A stretch of 64,000 nt of DNA. It comes from Fremontodendron californicum (taxonomy: Eukaryota; Streptophyta; Magnoliopsida; Malvales; Malvaceae). This document shows, one piece after another, positions 25,100 to 38,879 of the stretch. A program made the position numbers and the translations under genes. Where the stretch lies: contig JAULJL010000001.1 in NCBI GenBank assembly GCA_030761205.1, positions 42,387,645 through 42,451,644 of the forward strand, written 5' to 3'. The notes under the pieces are model-generated. The model did not search any database, had not been told where the DNA came from, and was given only the letters and a program-made list of their open reading frames with translations. Within the stretch, counting starts at the first letter, position 1. Every line of letters starts with the position of its first letter.

Positions 25100-28000
25100 T
25101 CAAACCGAACCAAGTGAGTTGAAATGAGTCCATGCATCCTGAGATTGCAAGAGGGTAATCACTAATCAGACATTGTATTGTCTTGCTACTCTTGGTGTAG
25201 CACCGTGAACGTGCTGAAAGCCTGAAACCAAATTTGTCTTGCAACTTATAGATGTTAAAACACAAGCACATGGAAATAGTATTCTCGCAGCCTAAGGGTT
25301 TTTTGAGGTGAAAAATAAGGCTGACCTAAAAAATGACAAATCTAAATACGATTGTCCTAATAAGAAGAAATGTTGGTAAGCTAAACAGATTGTGGGCAAA
25401 CAACCAGTCATCCCATGTGTATGAAATTTCAGCTTGTGGGATCTGTCTGGGAGTGTTCGTCCAGTTGTCTAAACTTGGAGATTGTTTGAAGTACAATAAT
25501 TGATCATATCAAACAGATTTGGTAGGCCAGAAACAGCATGAAAGGCAAATTTCTAAGCTTTTAGCTTTAGGTTATTTTTACTTCTATTGTCACAAAGAAC
25601 TAGTTACACATGATGAAAATATTCATTGAGAATACAAATAAGAAAGACTATTCAGTAAGAATTATAGAAATAATTTCTCTATCAGATCAAAAATGACACC
25701 AGTGGAAGAAAAGAAGTACTAGTAGTCTAGTACATATCAATACGTGGATAAATGTTTATACACGAAATTATACGTTACCTGCAGAACATTGAAGACTTTT
25801 TCTGCAATGTATTTTTTATCTGAGGCAGCACCCTTCTGCTGTAGCTTATCTGGATGTAGACACAGTAGAGTTTTTTGGTATGATCTTTTCACAGCTGGTC
25901 CTTCAATTATGTCAACAAGAGGCAATGGCTTCCAACCGCTATCAGGCCAAAGAACCTGTGTATACAACCAATGTTAGTCTTTTAGAGACAAAGGAAAGTT
26001 CTTTATATTTGGCCTCAAAATCACAAAGGGTATTTCTTTTTATTTGTTTCATTTGGTTAGTGATAACATTCCCTTAAGCCTGACCAAAAGAGGATCCTTT
26101 ACCACCTTTATCAATGGTGAGAGCTGGTCTTCCGCTCTTAAAATGGGGGTAACACCCTCAGTGATTGTACTAGAATACACTTGAAGCATGATAAAAATGT
26201 AATATCCTTGGCAAATTGGAGAACTACTTCTTCTAATTTCCCTACCAGATCGCAATCAGAAGAATGGACTGATAAATTCCAAATAAACTGTGTAGTTTTT
26301 ATCCAATGTGGTTATGCCTAAAGCTTCCGAATATTTAGGGCATTTCCCCTTGTTGGAAACCATGATTAATAAGCTACGGTCGGCAAGAGGCAATTGCCAG
26401 TTCTAAGAATTTAAAGAGCAATAGCAATAGCAATGGCAAATATATTACAGTTAAAAAGAATGAAAATACTGGTTTATCAACTAACCAGCATGTTTAATTA
26501 GAAGCTTGACTTTAGTCTCAACACTTTTCACTTGAAAAGTTAAACTAGATAGAGATCCATGAAAGAGGGATATTTTCCTTGGAGCCCTATAGAGTTGGGG
26601 AGTAATTCAGTGGAAATATAACATCACTGGCCTACATACTCTTGGATATTAATACGGGAGACAGCTTTACTTGAGAAAAGATAATGACTGAAGTTGGATC
26701 CATTACTACTTACATATTGTAAGGTAGACAACAGTGAACGGATATTTCCTTGTTTTCCATTTGACCATTGCTGTATTTTAGCATCAATGGCCTGCATTAA
26801 ATGAAGTAGCAGGCTGAAAAATGTGAAGCAAAATGGGTGTTTGTGCATATGGTTATAACTGTATTTAGTATAGTCTATATTACCTTGATTTCTTCACGAT
26901 CAATGCCAAATTCTGGCAAAATTTTATCTTCTGGTGTCAAGTCTTCTATCTGTTCATATGCCAAAGTGGACCAGCACATTACGGGTTCAGCCAAAATGAT
27001 ATCTTCCCAACTAACAATTAACAAAAAAATCCACATGCTTTAACTGTTATATAAACAGATATTCAGTTTAAATTTGCAGATTCTTAATATCATTGAAAGT
27101 ATGTGGACTCATAATTAGGATAAAGTAATTAACTTTGAATATCAACCAATCTACAGGAAATGTACAAATAGAGATAAAGTGAAAGCATATGACTTAACCA
27201 CTATTTTCGAGATGGATAAGTCACATACCAAAAAGTAGTTCTCAAATGAGTCTGCTGGATCTTCAACAATAGTCTTGGAGCCATCAAAAGCTGATGCCAA
27301 CAGAGTAAGTGGATAATTAGTACTGAATATTTGAAACCCCGTGGCGTACTAATTGAAAGAAAGATAAAAAAAATATTTGTTCTATTCAAGGAAAAGCAGA
27401 GAGTAGTGATATAAATTAAACAGGTTGGAAAAGGATGCTGTAGCAGTTCATGTTAAGTAATGAACCTTACCCCTTTGTATTTGGTTAGAAATTCCAGAAG
27501 CAGATTATGCAGAATTCCATGAACATAATAATAGGAAGAAAAAAAATGCTCATTTAGAGTGAACAAGGCAAATTGTTCATGCAACTGAGACATCTCCAAA
27601 CAAACATGCATAAAGTATTTGTTATATATTTAATACTTCTACTTTTTATAGAATAGATAAACTAACCAGAATCTGTTACTGAGTTATTAGTATTCTTTTC
27701 AGATGCACCGTTACACATATGATTGGCAACAGGAACATCTGGAGATGATTTCTTCTTTTGCATGTTAGGCATGTGAATATTCTCCTCCTTTTCAATCATA
27801 CTAATACTTGGTTCATTCTCTGGCTTGATAGCATGTATTTCCCTCCATCTAGAGCTATGACTCTCACGGACAGTGTCCGCTCTAGGTTTTGGTGAAGCAT
27901 CCTGGTTGAAAATTTTAATGAATTCTTTGACCTTTACTCTAACTCTGCCTTTTCCATTATCCCATGAGTTCCTAGGGGAACCTTTTAAGCTTGTTGTACT

Positions 28001-30018
28001 GGCTTCCACATGGTTTGAAGTAGCCCTTTTCTTCGCATCCTGTTTCTTGATGTTTTTACCATCTAGAATTTCAGATAACTTCTTGGCACTCTTTCCAGAA
28101 ATGTTTTTTGTTCCAGCATTTCTAGTCATGTCATCATTGCCTGCATATATAGAAGAAAACAGTATAAGAAACAGCACATCAGCACCAAAACATATCATGT
28201 AGAAAATATGACTTACCTTGTTCATAATCGTCGTCATCGTGGAAAAGCAATTTCAGAGTTTTACACTGAGGCTTGTTAGTTTCTTTACCAACTGCAGAAA
28301 CTTCTTTCTCTCGTTTATCACAGAAATCTATCTGAGGAAGGGAATGATGGGTTTTTTCTTCTCCTCCTGAACTGTGCAAAACAATGTCACCAGAAACATT
28401 CTTATCAGTACGTTTAAGCCTGCTTATGATCTCTGATTCAGACTTGGGAATGTTGTCTTCCTCAATAGTTCGACCTGGTTCTTCATCTTCATTTCTTGAA
28501 TCAATAACAGAGGCTAAATTTTCATATTTTTCATGTTCTACTCTAAAAGATTTAGCATTTGCTGACATTCTATCACTTGAGCACCTATGCAGTTTATCCT
28601 TTTCTTTGAGTTTATCACTTCCCCTTAGAGGAATGGCTAATGGTATGCCTCCTTTGCTTTCCCATTTGTATATTGAGAAGTGAAAGCGGCTGTCGTTTTT
28701 CGAGATTTCTGAACTATTTGAATCTTCTTTTGAATTGCCTTTTGTTTCTGTTTCATCATACCTAGTCAAGTTTATTGAATCCTCACTACCAGTAGATAAC
28801 TCTTGAGATAAAGCACTAAAGCGATATGATGATTGAAATTCATTTTTCACTTCCTCTTGATCTTGATTTGCTTGGCCTGAGAATCTTGACAGAGAAGAAC
28901 AGGCATAATAACTTAAACCATTTGAAGAGCCATCCTTGCTTTTAGATGTGCTACGAGTAGGGGAGCCAAATGTGGGGAGGTCCATTCCTTTGTTCAACTT
29001 GGCAGGAAGGCTGGGAAGTAAGTTAAAAGGCAGCAAAAGTAAGCCATTGGAATAAACATGGAACCAGATTGACCTCAAACTTAATAAAAATGTAAACAAA
29101 TAAACTGAACAATCCTTCAATACTGACTGGCCTTATGATTCATGAATCAGCAACACATGATAAGAAAATAAAGAACATGAATTACGGATAGTTCAGAGAC
29201 ACTATAAAATACTAAGTTTTCACCACTTAAACCCTGTTACATAGAACACGTGTCAGGATGTATGGTTGCATGAAAGATGCTAATGCATAAGAAACTAGAA
29301 GATTAATCCTAACTAAGAAACAAGAAAAAGAAAATCTGCATGAACTGACAAAAAAAATAATTTCCTTTTTATTTGATCTCTAACGGGTATAAGTATAGTA
29401 TGTGGGTAAGAAGTGAGTTATGGCAGTTTTCTAAACTGTAATTACTTATTCATGCATTTCTAAGCTCTTGACTTTTGTCTTGTCCAGCAATATAACAAAA
29501 TGAAGGCCAAAAAAAAAAAAAAAAAAGAGAAAGCTGAACCTGAATCGAGCAGGCAATGAACTATCAAAAGGTTCAGCCTTTGGTGGCAACTTAGCTGGAC
29601 TCGATAACTGCGAACCTGGTGCAAAAGGGTCCTTCATTTCATACTTCCATGGAGAAGAACTCAAAGACTCATCATTCCCTCTAAAAATATCATCAAAGAA
29701 ATCATTTTTCGAGTATCTTCTCCGGTCGCTCATCACTTCTTCACCGAACACAGGCTTTTCACTTAAACCAGACCATGGATTCCGTGATTTAGCAACCGTT
29801 TCATCACTTCTTCTGAAAGCAGATGATGAATCCGTGTTTTCATCAAAACTATATCGTGTCTCTTGAAATGATGACCTCCTTGGCGGACCACCAAAGACAT
29901 CGTTGAAGTCTATATCTGAGTTTCTACCTGGAGTCTTCGGAGCTGAACTTGAGTCCATGAATGTCTTTTCAGGACTATAGCCTAAAAGAACACTTTCTCT
30001 CTGGGAAAATCTCTGCAT
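25100..30018 (-). CDS. JAC1: J-domain protein required for chloroplast accumulation response (auxilin-like)
   Basis: Eight exons join in phase: 29540-30018, 28217-29010, 27667-28140, 27229-27290, 26884-26949, 26714-26791, 25779-25955 and 25100-25138. They encode about 722 aa. JAC1 acts in blue-light-driven chloroplast movement and has a C-terminal auxilin-type J domain. The N-terminus has the family signature TPGRNSDIDFNDVFGGPPRR. The middle is a long charged, Ser-rich, probably disordered region. The J domain begins at IDAKIQQWSNGKQGNIRSLL; its HPD motif is at about 685-687, followed by KLQQKG. The last exon is only 39 nt (DAWTHFNSLGSV, stop) and restores the usual auxilin ending. Exon 26884-26949 rests on one of two possible acceptors; the other breaks the frame. 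JAC1 is preferred over other auxilin-like proteins because of the N-terminal motif. Confidence 0.9.
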
Positions 30019-31678
30019 CTTCAATGTCAGAAAAAAATGGGAAAATTGGCGGGAAATAGGATGACGTTTATAAACTGTCAACGGGGTTACAATAATTAAT
30101 TGAATCAAAGTGCAAGAGATAACTGAACATATTTTCCGTAGATGAAGCAGAGGAAGTTTCTTGAGAAGGAAAAGAAAGATGTTTTGATAGAGAAAGTTCA
30201 AGGAAGGAAAAGAAGACAAGGTGGGGTTAAGTGTTTGAGAGGTTTATCAAAGATTTGAAGCCACAAAAGCTTAATTGATGGTCTATTTGTCTAAGGATAA
30301 GACTTAAGAGTAGAAAATGCCAAAAAAAAAAAAAAAAGGTCTATTTTGTCATTTAGTGAACAATTTTCAAAAATTCTTATGGCGACCGTTAATAAAGATT
30401 ATTTGTGATACAAGTTGATTCTGAGTTCGTTTTCCGCAAAGCCATGTCAGATCCACAGCCTGTTATCATGATTTTCCGAAGTCCTCGAATCTGCTTGATT
30501 TTCTTTTTTTCTTCAAGAAGAAGGAAAATAATGGTGATTTAGCAGAAAAGTTCTTCCAACTTCCAATCCAGAATCCATCAGAGTGGGAAAGGGTCCATCC
30601 GGGATGCTTTGTTGGATAATTGATGCTTGGATGTTTTAAGAGAAATGCCAAAACCCAAAGAAAGAAAAATGACAGGACAATATCTATTTGCCATTAATTT
30701 GGGGTTCTTCGTTTGCATCACTCCAGGGCCAACCCTTCCAAATTCAGATTCAATAGGCAAAGGGTGCAATTACAGTTGATTTAGAGTCAAGATAACAGGT
30801 TCTAATTAGGTTGTGAGTGGTCGCTTCTAATTAGTTTATCTATTTCACGTAAGGAGCTTATCTGTAAGGAGCTTATGTTACTATATGAAATTTGGTGGAG
30901 ATGAAAACTTGAATGGTATTCACGAAGACAATTTATTCTATATCAAACTATAAGTATTTTATTGGTTCATAAAAATAAACATCAAATTAATCAAAGATAC
31001 CAAGAAATGAATAAAAACAAACATCTTGATAGTGATAAAAAAAAACTAATTAAATTAAAATTCTTTCTTTGGCCCATGAAAACTTGAACGGTATTCACGA
31101 GATTTATGCGAGGAAAACAACCTCAAACTACTTTGTTACAGTTGGCTACCCCACGCTGTCTTCTATTGGCAATTCTGATATTCCACTCTGAAATCTCAAG
31201 CCATTTGAGACAAAGATTCACTGTTCTCAAAACCAACTGTTGCTTATGTCTCCTTTAGACAAGTTTGACAATAAACAGGCGGCTGTATCCTTGTTATACT
31301 TTACCCTATCTTTGCAATTTCTCAGTAAATCCGGACAATAAAAAGCCAATTTAGAGGAGGGATAATCACACAAAATACAATGCAGACAGTGCAGCAAATC
31401 TTTATCATGAAAAACAACAAAAAACCTTAATAAGATTTGTCAGTATGCATAATACAGAACAAGCGTATTAATGAAAGTGCTTGTAAAGTTTGACGAAAAG
31501 TTACAGCAGAAATACAATGCAAAAATTAAAGGAAAGGAGGAGAATAAAGAAAGACATTCAACGCTTTTCTCAGAAGATAATATCAGAATAACCTACCCGT
31601 ATAAAGAAACTTTGAAACAAGTGAACCGGTGAGCCCATCCATGGGGTCAACATGAGATCCTCAGCAATGCTACTCCTA
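30019..31678. other. JAC1 upstream region and RRA 3' region
   Basis: The right-hand part from about 31350 should be the 3' UTR of the RRA gene. The part just above 30018 should hold the JAC1 5' leader and promoter. A phrase near 30895-30930 recurs at about 31075-31105 (ATGAAAACTTGAA, then GGTATTCACGA), a small local duplication. No other gene was seen. Confidence 0.45.
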
Positions 31679-33790
31679 CTAATCAGAACCATCTGGGAAA
31701 GGGTCCAATGCGCCTTGTTTGCCATTAACATAGAATTCTACCACTGCTTTCATTCTTCGAAGTTTATCTGGGTGGTAATTTACATGAACAATTACAGGCT
31801 TTAACTTCTTCAGTTTAGCATCTTTCCTTACTGTTTTAAAGAGGACCTTACTGTTCATGAACATGTAGAAATCCATAGTTCTCTTGGCGGCATGAAGTCC
31901 ATCATACCCAGGATGTGATGGGAAAAAAAGTTCCTCATTAAAAACAGCTTGGTCCCATGAGTTTTGTTGCCGAGCTAGCCGATCAGCCACACGGTCCAAA
32001 AGCTCAATTGAAGGAATTGTAGGCCTTATATAAAAGAAACCAGAGTTGTAAACCCATATTCTCATTGTATGAGCATAACGTGCCCAACCCATGGCAGGTT
32101 CATCAAAGACATCATTATATCCGTAAGCAGTCATATTATTGTGACCATCAGTCATGGACTCTACATCAGAATCCCGATAAAGATGGTTGAATGGGTTTTG
32201 TAAGTATACTATATCAACATCTGAGAGAAGGACGCTGTAACCCAGTTGCAAAAACTCCCTTAAAATGCGGAACTTCAATCCAGAGACAGCATGATTGCCT
32301 CCTGTTCTCCCAACGGCATCAATACCCGCATCCGGATCCCTCTTGTACACCGGAACATCATTTGATTTGCAGAACTCTACAATCTGGTCATCTAAAGCTA
32401 TAACTAGGTAATTAGGTATACCAACTCTCTTGATGCTAGAAAACCAAACCTCCAACATCTCTTTCACATTTGAATTGGCAACTGCAACTATAAGCTCTTT
32501 CCGAACAGCAACTTCCTCCAAGATCTTAGCCAATCTCGGGTTCACAGAGTCATCAGGAACAACAGTTGGGTTAGTTCGCAAAGCCTTGACAGTACCGAAA
32601 GGTCCAGCTTTGTGCTGTTCACCCAACACCAAAAACTGCTTCTGTGCATGATCTTTTCCTTGTTCAGCCAGTTGCAGCTTTTCTGTCAAATCCCTGACCT
32701 GCTTCTTTAATTCAGAACTCTTCTCTGATAATGATACAATTTCAGACTTCAGCATCTTAATCCGCTCTGAGGATTCACACGACGAAGAACCAATCTAAAA
32801 AATAGCAGAAAAAAGCAATGGTTTACACATCAAACAACTAATGTTAACAATGAAAAAACAAGATGACACTAACCTTGCAATGTTTGGATATCCCACGATA
32901 ATAAGAAAGTTCATAGTCCTTTACAAATCATTATTAAGTGCATGTCATAAAATTATATTCCAAAGCTAGCAATTTGCATTGGCTATTTTATGCAACAAAA
33001 GGTTGACCAAACTAAGCTCAGTCAAGGAAAAATATCAAACAATAGACAGGAGGATAAAGCCTAAAGGGGACCATTGCCAAGGAAAATTGAAGCGAGCTAT
33101 TGCAAGTAAATCTCTACAAGATGGGTTAGAAAACGTCCTCCAAATCAACTCTGTTTAAAGATTCTATTACTACTTTGTGCCATATGTAGAAATAGAGCTA
33201 ATAAAATACAATGCTGCTCGACCAAAGATCTAATAAGGCTTTGTTGGGTCTCTAACAAAGGAGAATAAAATAGCACTATATAAGTTTTTGAATCGTAACT
33301 GTTTCAAATTCCTTTCCCTTGTATCCTAAAACTGAAGGTTTAAACAAGAGTTAAGAAATTTCCTACTAAGAGATCAAGTTAATTTAAATCATTTGTTTTC
33401 CTTGAACACCCGGATCTTCAAAACAAATCCTTTCCGACTCTAGAAAGAGTTAATACCGTTAAGAACACTCGTTAATTCCAAAGTCAACTCAACCCAATTC
33501 AGACTTTACTCATTAGCAAGAAAATATTAAGATTAATAACCATTAAAAAAAACATTAATCAATGAAATTTCATGAAAGAAAAACTAAAACTAATTTTGGG
33601 GTTTATCAAAAAAGAGGTGAACCTGGAAATTTGATTTGCCAATTCGACGATTTTGAACAGAGGTAGTGGGATTGATGAGGCCGTAAGGGAAAAAGAAAGC
33701 GATGACACAGCCAAGAAGAACTCCGATTACAATGGCTATAGCAATTCGAGATCCACGAAGCGACTGCACTTTGTCCCTACGACCCGCCAT
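31679..33790 (-). CDS. GT77 arabinosyltransferase, RRA group (extensin arabinosylation)
   Basis: Two exons, 33623-33790 and 31679-32794, encode 427 aa; Arabidopsis RRA3 is about 428. RRA enzymes are Golgi type II membrane proteins that add the second arabinofuranose to hydroxyproline arabinosides on extensins. The N-terminus MAGRRDKVQSLRGSRIAIAI is the family start. A membrane anchor lies at about 15-34, then a coiled-coil stem at about 65-105. The nucleotide-diphospho-sugar region carries the DXD-type motif SDVDIVYL with Asp 248 and 250. Also visible are GGNHAVSGLKFRILREFL, NSGFFYIRPT, WDQAVFNEELF and the C-terminal NYHPDKLRRM...FPDGSD. All usual family blocks are present without damage. I cannot separate RRA1, RRA2 and RRA3 by eye. 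Confidence 0.93.
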
Positions 33791-34299
33791 CCTCCTTCCT
33801 ACTCAGTCCAACACTGAAACAGAGCGAGAGAGAGAGAGAGAGAAATGAAGAAGCGGAAAGGCTATTCCTTTATCTATTGCATCAACCGCTAGCTAAGTAG
33901 GCAATTCTAAGCTACTCTTTTCTGGCTTTTGGTCTATAATAACTCTAATCTAGACAGATACGGAAAGAGTTAAGTCGTCGCTGAGAAGTTGTCTCTTTTG
34001 GTTTTTAGCAAAGACCATCCAGGAGGTTAGATTTGGTGCTTCGCGAGCATTGTAATTGATTGTTGAGAAAGAAGGAATCAGACCCTTGGTTTTGATAAGA
34101 CTTCAAATTGTCTTGTTAAAGAATTGATCCAACGGTTATATAAGAGTCATTGACTTTACTACTGTATTGCCGTGCTTAGAGGACGTGGTTTATCTGGATC
34201 CAAATTACAAATTAGCAGCCTTTCTTTAATTTTATTAATAAAGCAATAAAGACAAAGACTTTCCCACCCTTTTTGTTTGTTTATTTTCTCTGGCATAAA
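33791..34299 (-). promoter_or_regulatory. Upstream region of the RRA gene
   Basis: A GA run at 33822-33844 lies in the leader close to the ATG. The sequence to about 34260 is of mixed composition and may hold the promoter. No further gene was seen. Confidence 0.4.
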
Positions 34300-34551
34300 C
34301 ATGCCTATGTATCGGACAGTCCGTTCGATCCGATTCATATTAAATTAGATTTGAACAAAATATTTTTAATCTGGACCGATCCGACCCAATCCGAAATAGT
34401 ATTTTTTTAATTATAATAATTTTATTTTATTTTAATTATAAAAATATTTTTTTTAATATTATGAACAGTGAATTCTAGCCTAACTCGGACCAAACCTAGA
34501 TAAAAATTTTAAAAAAAAATCGAACAATGACCCGACCCATGAGCAGGTCTA
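34300..34551. repeat. Family B AT-rich TIR repeat
   Basis: The left end reads TATCGGACAGTCCGTTCGATC and the right end CCCGACCCATGAGCAGGTCT. A poly-A/T core contains AATATTATGAACAGTGAATTC. The same architecture recurs at 49975 and 53765. Confidence 0.65.
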
Positions 34552-34950
34552 CTTAGCAACAAGAAATTCATTTCATTTCATATATATATATATATATAAA
34601 TGAAATACTAATAATATTTACAATAATGATTGTGGTTTGAACATGGAGAGCATCATCTCACTCAGTCACGAACATTAAGGAAGAATGTGACCAAAACAAA
34701 TGAAAAATGCATCAAAAAGAGAGGCAGTTCGTTGCTTGCTAACTAAAGAACAAGGGATCCTCCACAGCGGAATTGATCAACATAAAGGTAACAAAATTGG
34801 GTTGCCGAATCTGGGTTTAGCTCAGTTTCTTCATGCAATCATCTTAAGAAGTAATGACCAGCAAATCTGGAGTTTGAATTTGATTCCCACAATGACAAAT
34901 CAAGTAAAACCAAGTTCATTAACTTCCTAACAGATCCACATCCTCATGAA

Positions 34951-37900
34951 TCACGAAGACTTGTTCTCCTGCAAAACTAAGAATTAAAAGATATTAGCAT
35001 CTTTCAAGTAAAGATGAATTCATTAGCCTGCCCTATGGACTGATATAAGGAGAGCAAGGATGTGATGAAATGATCATTAACAGATACCAAAAAAAAAAAA
35101 TCAAGATTATTTATCACAACTCATTTTAATGGACTCTGAAAAATAACATAAATGAACCTCATTCATTCCTCTTTATTTACTCATTTTTAGTTCCTTAAAA
35201 AAGGGATTAAAAGAATTAAGAGCAAATGCAAGAGAGGCAGAGACATACGTCCTCGGAGCTAGTAATATATGACACAACAACAGTGATGTCATCAAGCTTT
35301 CCACCATAAAAACGGAACCCAGCATCTTGAGCGGCAGTTGAGAAAGGTGTTTGTCGGTCTCTATCCTGTGCTCGTTGTCGTGCCAATGCTGCTATCTTCT
35401 GAGCAGTCACTTGAGGCCCCAAACCAGCTCTCACCGCATGAACCACCACCGCAGTAATTTCGTTATTGTACAAGTTATCAAACAGTCCATCTGTGCCAGC
35501 AATGATAACATCTCCCGAAGCAACAGGAACTGTAAAGACCTGATTTGGGCAGAAGATTTAGATCATTTAGATATTTCATAATCAATCAAGTAAACTAAAG
35601 CCTCACATATAATAAGCAAGCTGGAAATTTCTTGTTTAAAACAATGAAAGGGGAAAATAAAAGGTGCAAAAGATGTTAACAGGAATCAAAACATGTAAAT
35701 AATGCTTAAAAAATAATATGGTAGACATATCAGTTATCAAGAAATATAAAAGGGATAAAAGGGTATCCTCTCCCATTTAAATATTTAAGTTATTAGCCGC
35801 AGAAAACAGTCAGCAGAAGCAACCATCTAACATCCCATGGCCACCTAAGCAAACATCCATCAGAAAATGGACGTTTTTCTCATAAGATTACACAATCAAA
35901 ATTTCATTATTCATGAAGTCAAAATAAGAGACCTTTTTCCAGGAATATAAGCACAAGAGGAATAAGAGGAACATGTGTAACTACCTGACCAGAACTAGGT
36001 AAATCACCATTAATTCCACTCTCAAGTTGATATGTGAAGTTAAAATCATGCTGCTGAACAGGGGATCTAAATATAGTACATCCATCTCGAACCACCATAA
36101 AACCACTGTCCCCCAAGTTTATAGCATGAAGACCCTGCAGTGAATACTAAAAAAAGTTAATATACCATCCAGCAAGCAACTTCATCCAGTTATCCCAGAA
36201 GAAGGTAATTTGTGAAATTTTGGTCGAAGAGGAATGTCATTAATACACAAAGCCTCAATTCTGAGTCCTGAGCCTTCATCAATTTGACTTTTACCAAGTT
36301 AACACAAGTCACTGATGCAGGTTTTTACCCCCTAATATTAGGGCTGTAAATGAACCGGACTTGAACGAACAAGCCCTTGTTCGTGTTCGTTTATTTATTT
36401 TTGAGCTTGTTCGTGTTCGGTTCGTGTTCGTTAAGGATTTTCAAATTGTGTACAAGCTCTGTTCGTTTAAAATTGAGCGTATTCGTGTTCGTTCATTTAA
36501 TGTTCACGAACAAGTTCATTTAATTTAAATGAACTTGTTCGTGAACATTAAATGAACATGTTCATGAACATATAATCGAACATGTTCGCGAACAATTAAA
36601 AATATGTTCATGAACAATAAACAAACAAACAAATATAAAACAAGTCAATTTTAAATTATTATATTAATAATAAAATACAAACGTAATTAAATTTAATTTA
36701 TTACTAAATTATTAAATTTAAGTTATTAAATAATATTAATTATATTATAAATAAAATAAAATACAAATAATAATAATAATAATAATATAAAATACAAATA
36801 AACGAACAATAAACGAACAATAAACAAACTAATAAACGAGCTTGAAACGAACCATAAACGAATCGAACACACATCTATTCGAACTCGGTTCGTTTAATAA
36901 ACGAACATGAAAATTGTGTTCATAATCGTTTATTTAGCTTAATAAACGAACATAAACTAACAGAAATCGAACTGTTCACGAACGATTCGTCGAACAATTA
37001 AAAATATGTTCATGAACAATAAACAAACAAACAAATATAAAACAAGTCAATTTTAAATTATTATTATTAATAATAAAATAAAAACGTAATTAAATTTAAT
37101 TTATTACTAAATTATTAAATTTAAGTTATTAAATAATATTAATTATATTATAAATAAAATAAAATACAAATAATAATAATAATAATAATAATATAAAATA
37201 CAAATAAACGAACAATAAACGAACAATAAACAAACTAATAAACGAGCTTGAAACGAACCATAAACGAATCGAACACACATCTATTCGAACTCGGTTCGTT
37301 TAATAAACGAACATGAAAATTGTGTTCATAATCGTTTATTTAGCTTAATAAACGAACATAAACGAACAGAAATCGAACTGTTCACGAACGGTTCGTCGAA
37401 CGCTCTGTTCGTTTACAGCCCTACCCCCTATTAAGGATATATGCTAGGGAAAACTTCTAGGCATTGCCCATTTCAGGTCATTATCCACATAAAGGATGAA
37501 ATCACTCACAAATTCATTTGGACAAAGACATCCAATTGCAGGTCATTAATTCATCAGTTCATGTTAAGCGCAGAAAGCAGTATTATGGCTTAGATGAAAA
37601 GACTTGTGTTCAAATAATTATTTCAGGGAAAAACTGCTCATCTTGGAATTAGAACACTGAAGATGATTGGCAAGCCCAGAACAGAAATGGCTTACCTGGT
37701 CTGTGAGTGCTATGATGCATGCTGTTGAAGAACCTTTAGCTTTTGTGCTAGAGTGAGCTTTCTCTAAGACTCTTGTGGGGTCAATTGAACCCTTGGGCTC
37801 CTCTTGGATAGCATTTACAGAGTTAGACAAGAGTTCTCTGGAATACAGCCCTGCATGAATACCCAGATCTGCCCAGCCACCAACTCCATCAGCTACACCT

Positions 37901-38879
37901 ATTGCTTGTTCATCCACACATATGAAATGAGCATCATCTCCTCCAATATCCTCTTTTTCAGGATGGGGAAGATAGCATGATCCTGAAAGCAGCTTCAGAG
38001 TTTTGCCAGCAGAAATCTTCCTGTCATGATTGTCAAGATTCAAGAACAGCATAAATATAAATTGCATAAGATATTGTAACGATTTAGTAAAAGAAAATTG
38101 GAAAGTGCACAGAGAACATACTCTTCTGATGATACTGAAGAATCGGCAACCTGTTCTTCACGTCCAGAATTATCAAAGGAAACATCAGGGGTGGTCCCAG
38201 CTGATAAACAAGAAGGCAATGAACTATGGAAAGCCCTTGAACCTGACCCCGACCAAGGATTAAAGTTGCACCAACTTTTTCCAACACTATACATGACATA
38301 TCCATAAATCGGAGAATTGTTTGGTTTCTCATGGTTTTTCAAACTCATTCTAGCTATTCTGCAGCTATTCAGACTTCTATTGCTGTAAAAGATGTCACCA
38401 CTACTTGTTGACGATGAAAGGTGCCCATGCTTTGACTTTAATGTATCAACAAGATATCCACCAATTACAACTCTAGAACCAGAAGCAGCCATAGGTTTAC
38501 TCTGAAATCTGCTCACTGATGCTGGTATTTGACTGGAGTCAGCAAGTGCACAATCAATATGATACCCACAAACCTGGAAGGCAGGGCCCGAAACAGATGG
38601 AACAGAAATTGTTCGAGAAAATGCTCCGACAACAGAAATGTTCCTTCTTCGATTAGCTAAGAGAGAATCAGATCTTGCAGCCAAAAAAGTCCCTGTTTGC
38701 AAAAGTCCTTGCAATTCTGCAAGCCCTGAAAATCTTATAAAATGAAAAAACCTACAATTGATAAACCCTAGCTTCCCTGTTCCAATCAGAACTTCTATCG
38801 AATCTTGAAACCCGCATTCTGTTCTCTGGATTCCATTCTGAACTGCACTCCTAAGTCTCCAAAAATAAGTAGATGGCAT
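34951..38879 (-). CDS. Protein phosphatase 2C, PP2C55-like
   Basis: Five exons join in phase: 38122-38879, 37696-38020, 35985-36134, 35249-35539 and 34951-34968. They encode about 513 aa. PP2Cs are metal-dependent Ser/Thr phosphatases. The catalytic part begins near residue 255 and shows the acidic metal ligands: GGDDAHF at about 279, GVADGVGGW at about 294, NLGDSGF, AGTDGLFDN at about 425, and the terminal KLDDITVVV with Asp 494-495. The first 250 residues are Ser-rich, basic and poorly conserved, as in organelle-targeted or regulatory extensions of the At4g16580 (PP2C55) group. The last exon codes only ENKSS and a stop. The 1.56-kb intron 36135-37695 holds a hAT-like element. Targeting to plastid or mitochondrion is inferred only. 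Confidence 0.9.
36339..37423. mobile_element. hAT-like non-autonomous element in a PP2C intron
   Basis: The ends are TAGGGCTGTAAATGAAC and GTTCGTTTACAGCCCTA, an inverted match at 16 of 17 positions. The interior is packed with TTCGTG, TAAACGAAC and ATGAAC words. Flanking 8-mers CCTAATAT and CCCCCTAT match only partly, so the target-site duplication is degraded. It has no coding capacity. TAGGG/CAGGG ends suit the hAT superfamily. Confidence 0.75.
36589..37395 (+). repeat. Tandem direct duplication of about 402 bp inside the hAT-like element
   Basis: The block starting CGAACAATTAAAAATATG at 36589 recurs at 36991 and runs in parallel to about 37395. The two copies look nearly identical apart from AAT-repeat length and single bases, which suggests a recent event. 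Confidence 0.9.

Noticed and set aside
36339..37423. LTR retrotransposon, because of the internal direct repeat
   Set aside because: The ends are inverted, not direct, there is no gag or pol coding sequence, and the direct repeat is internal.
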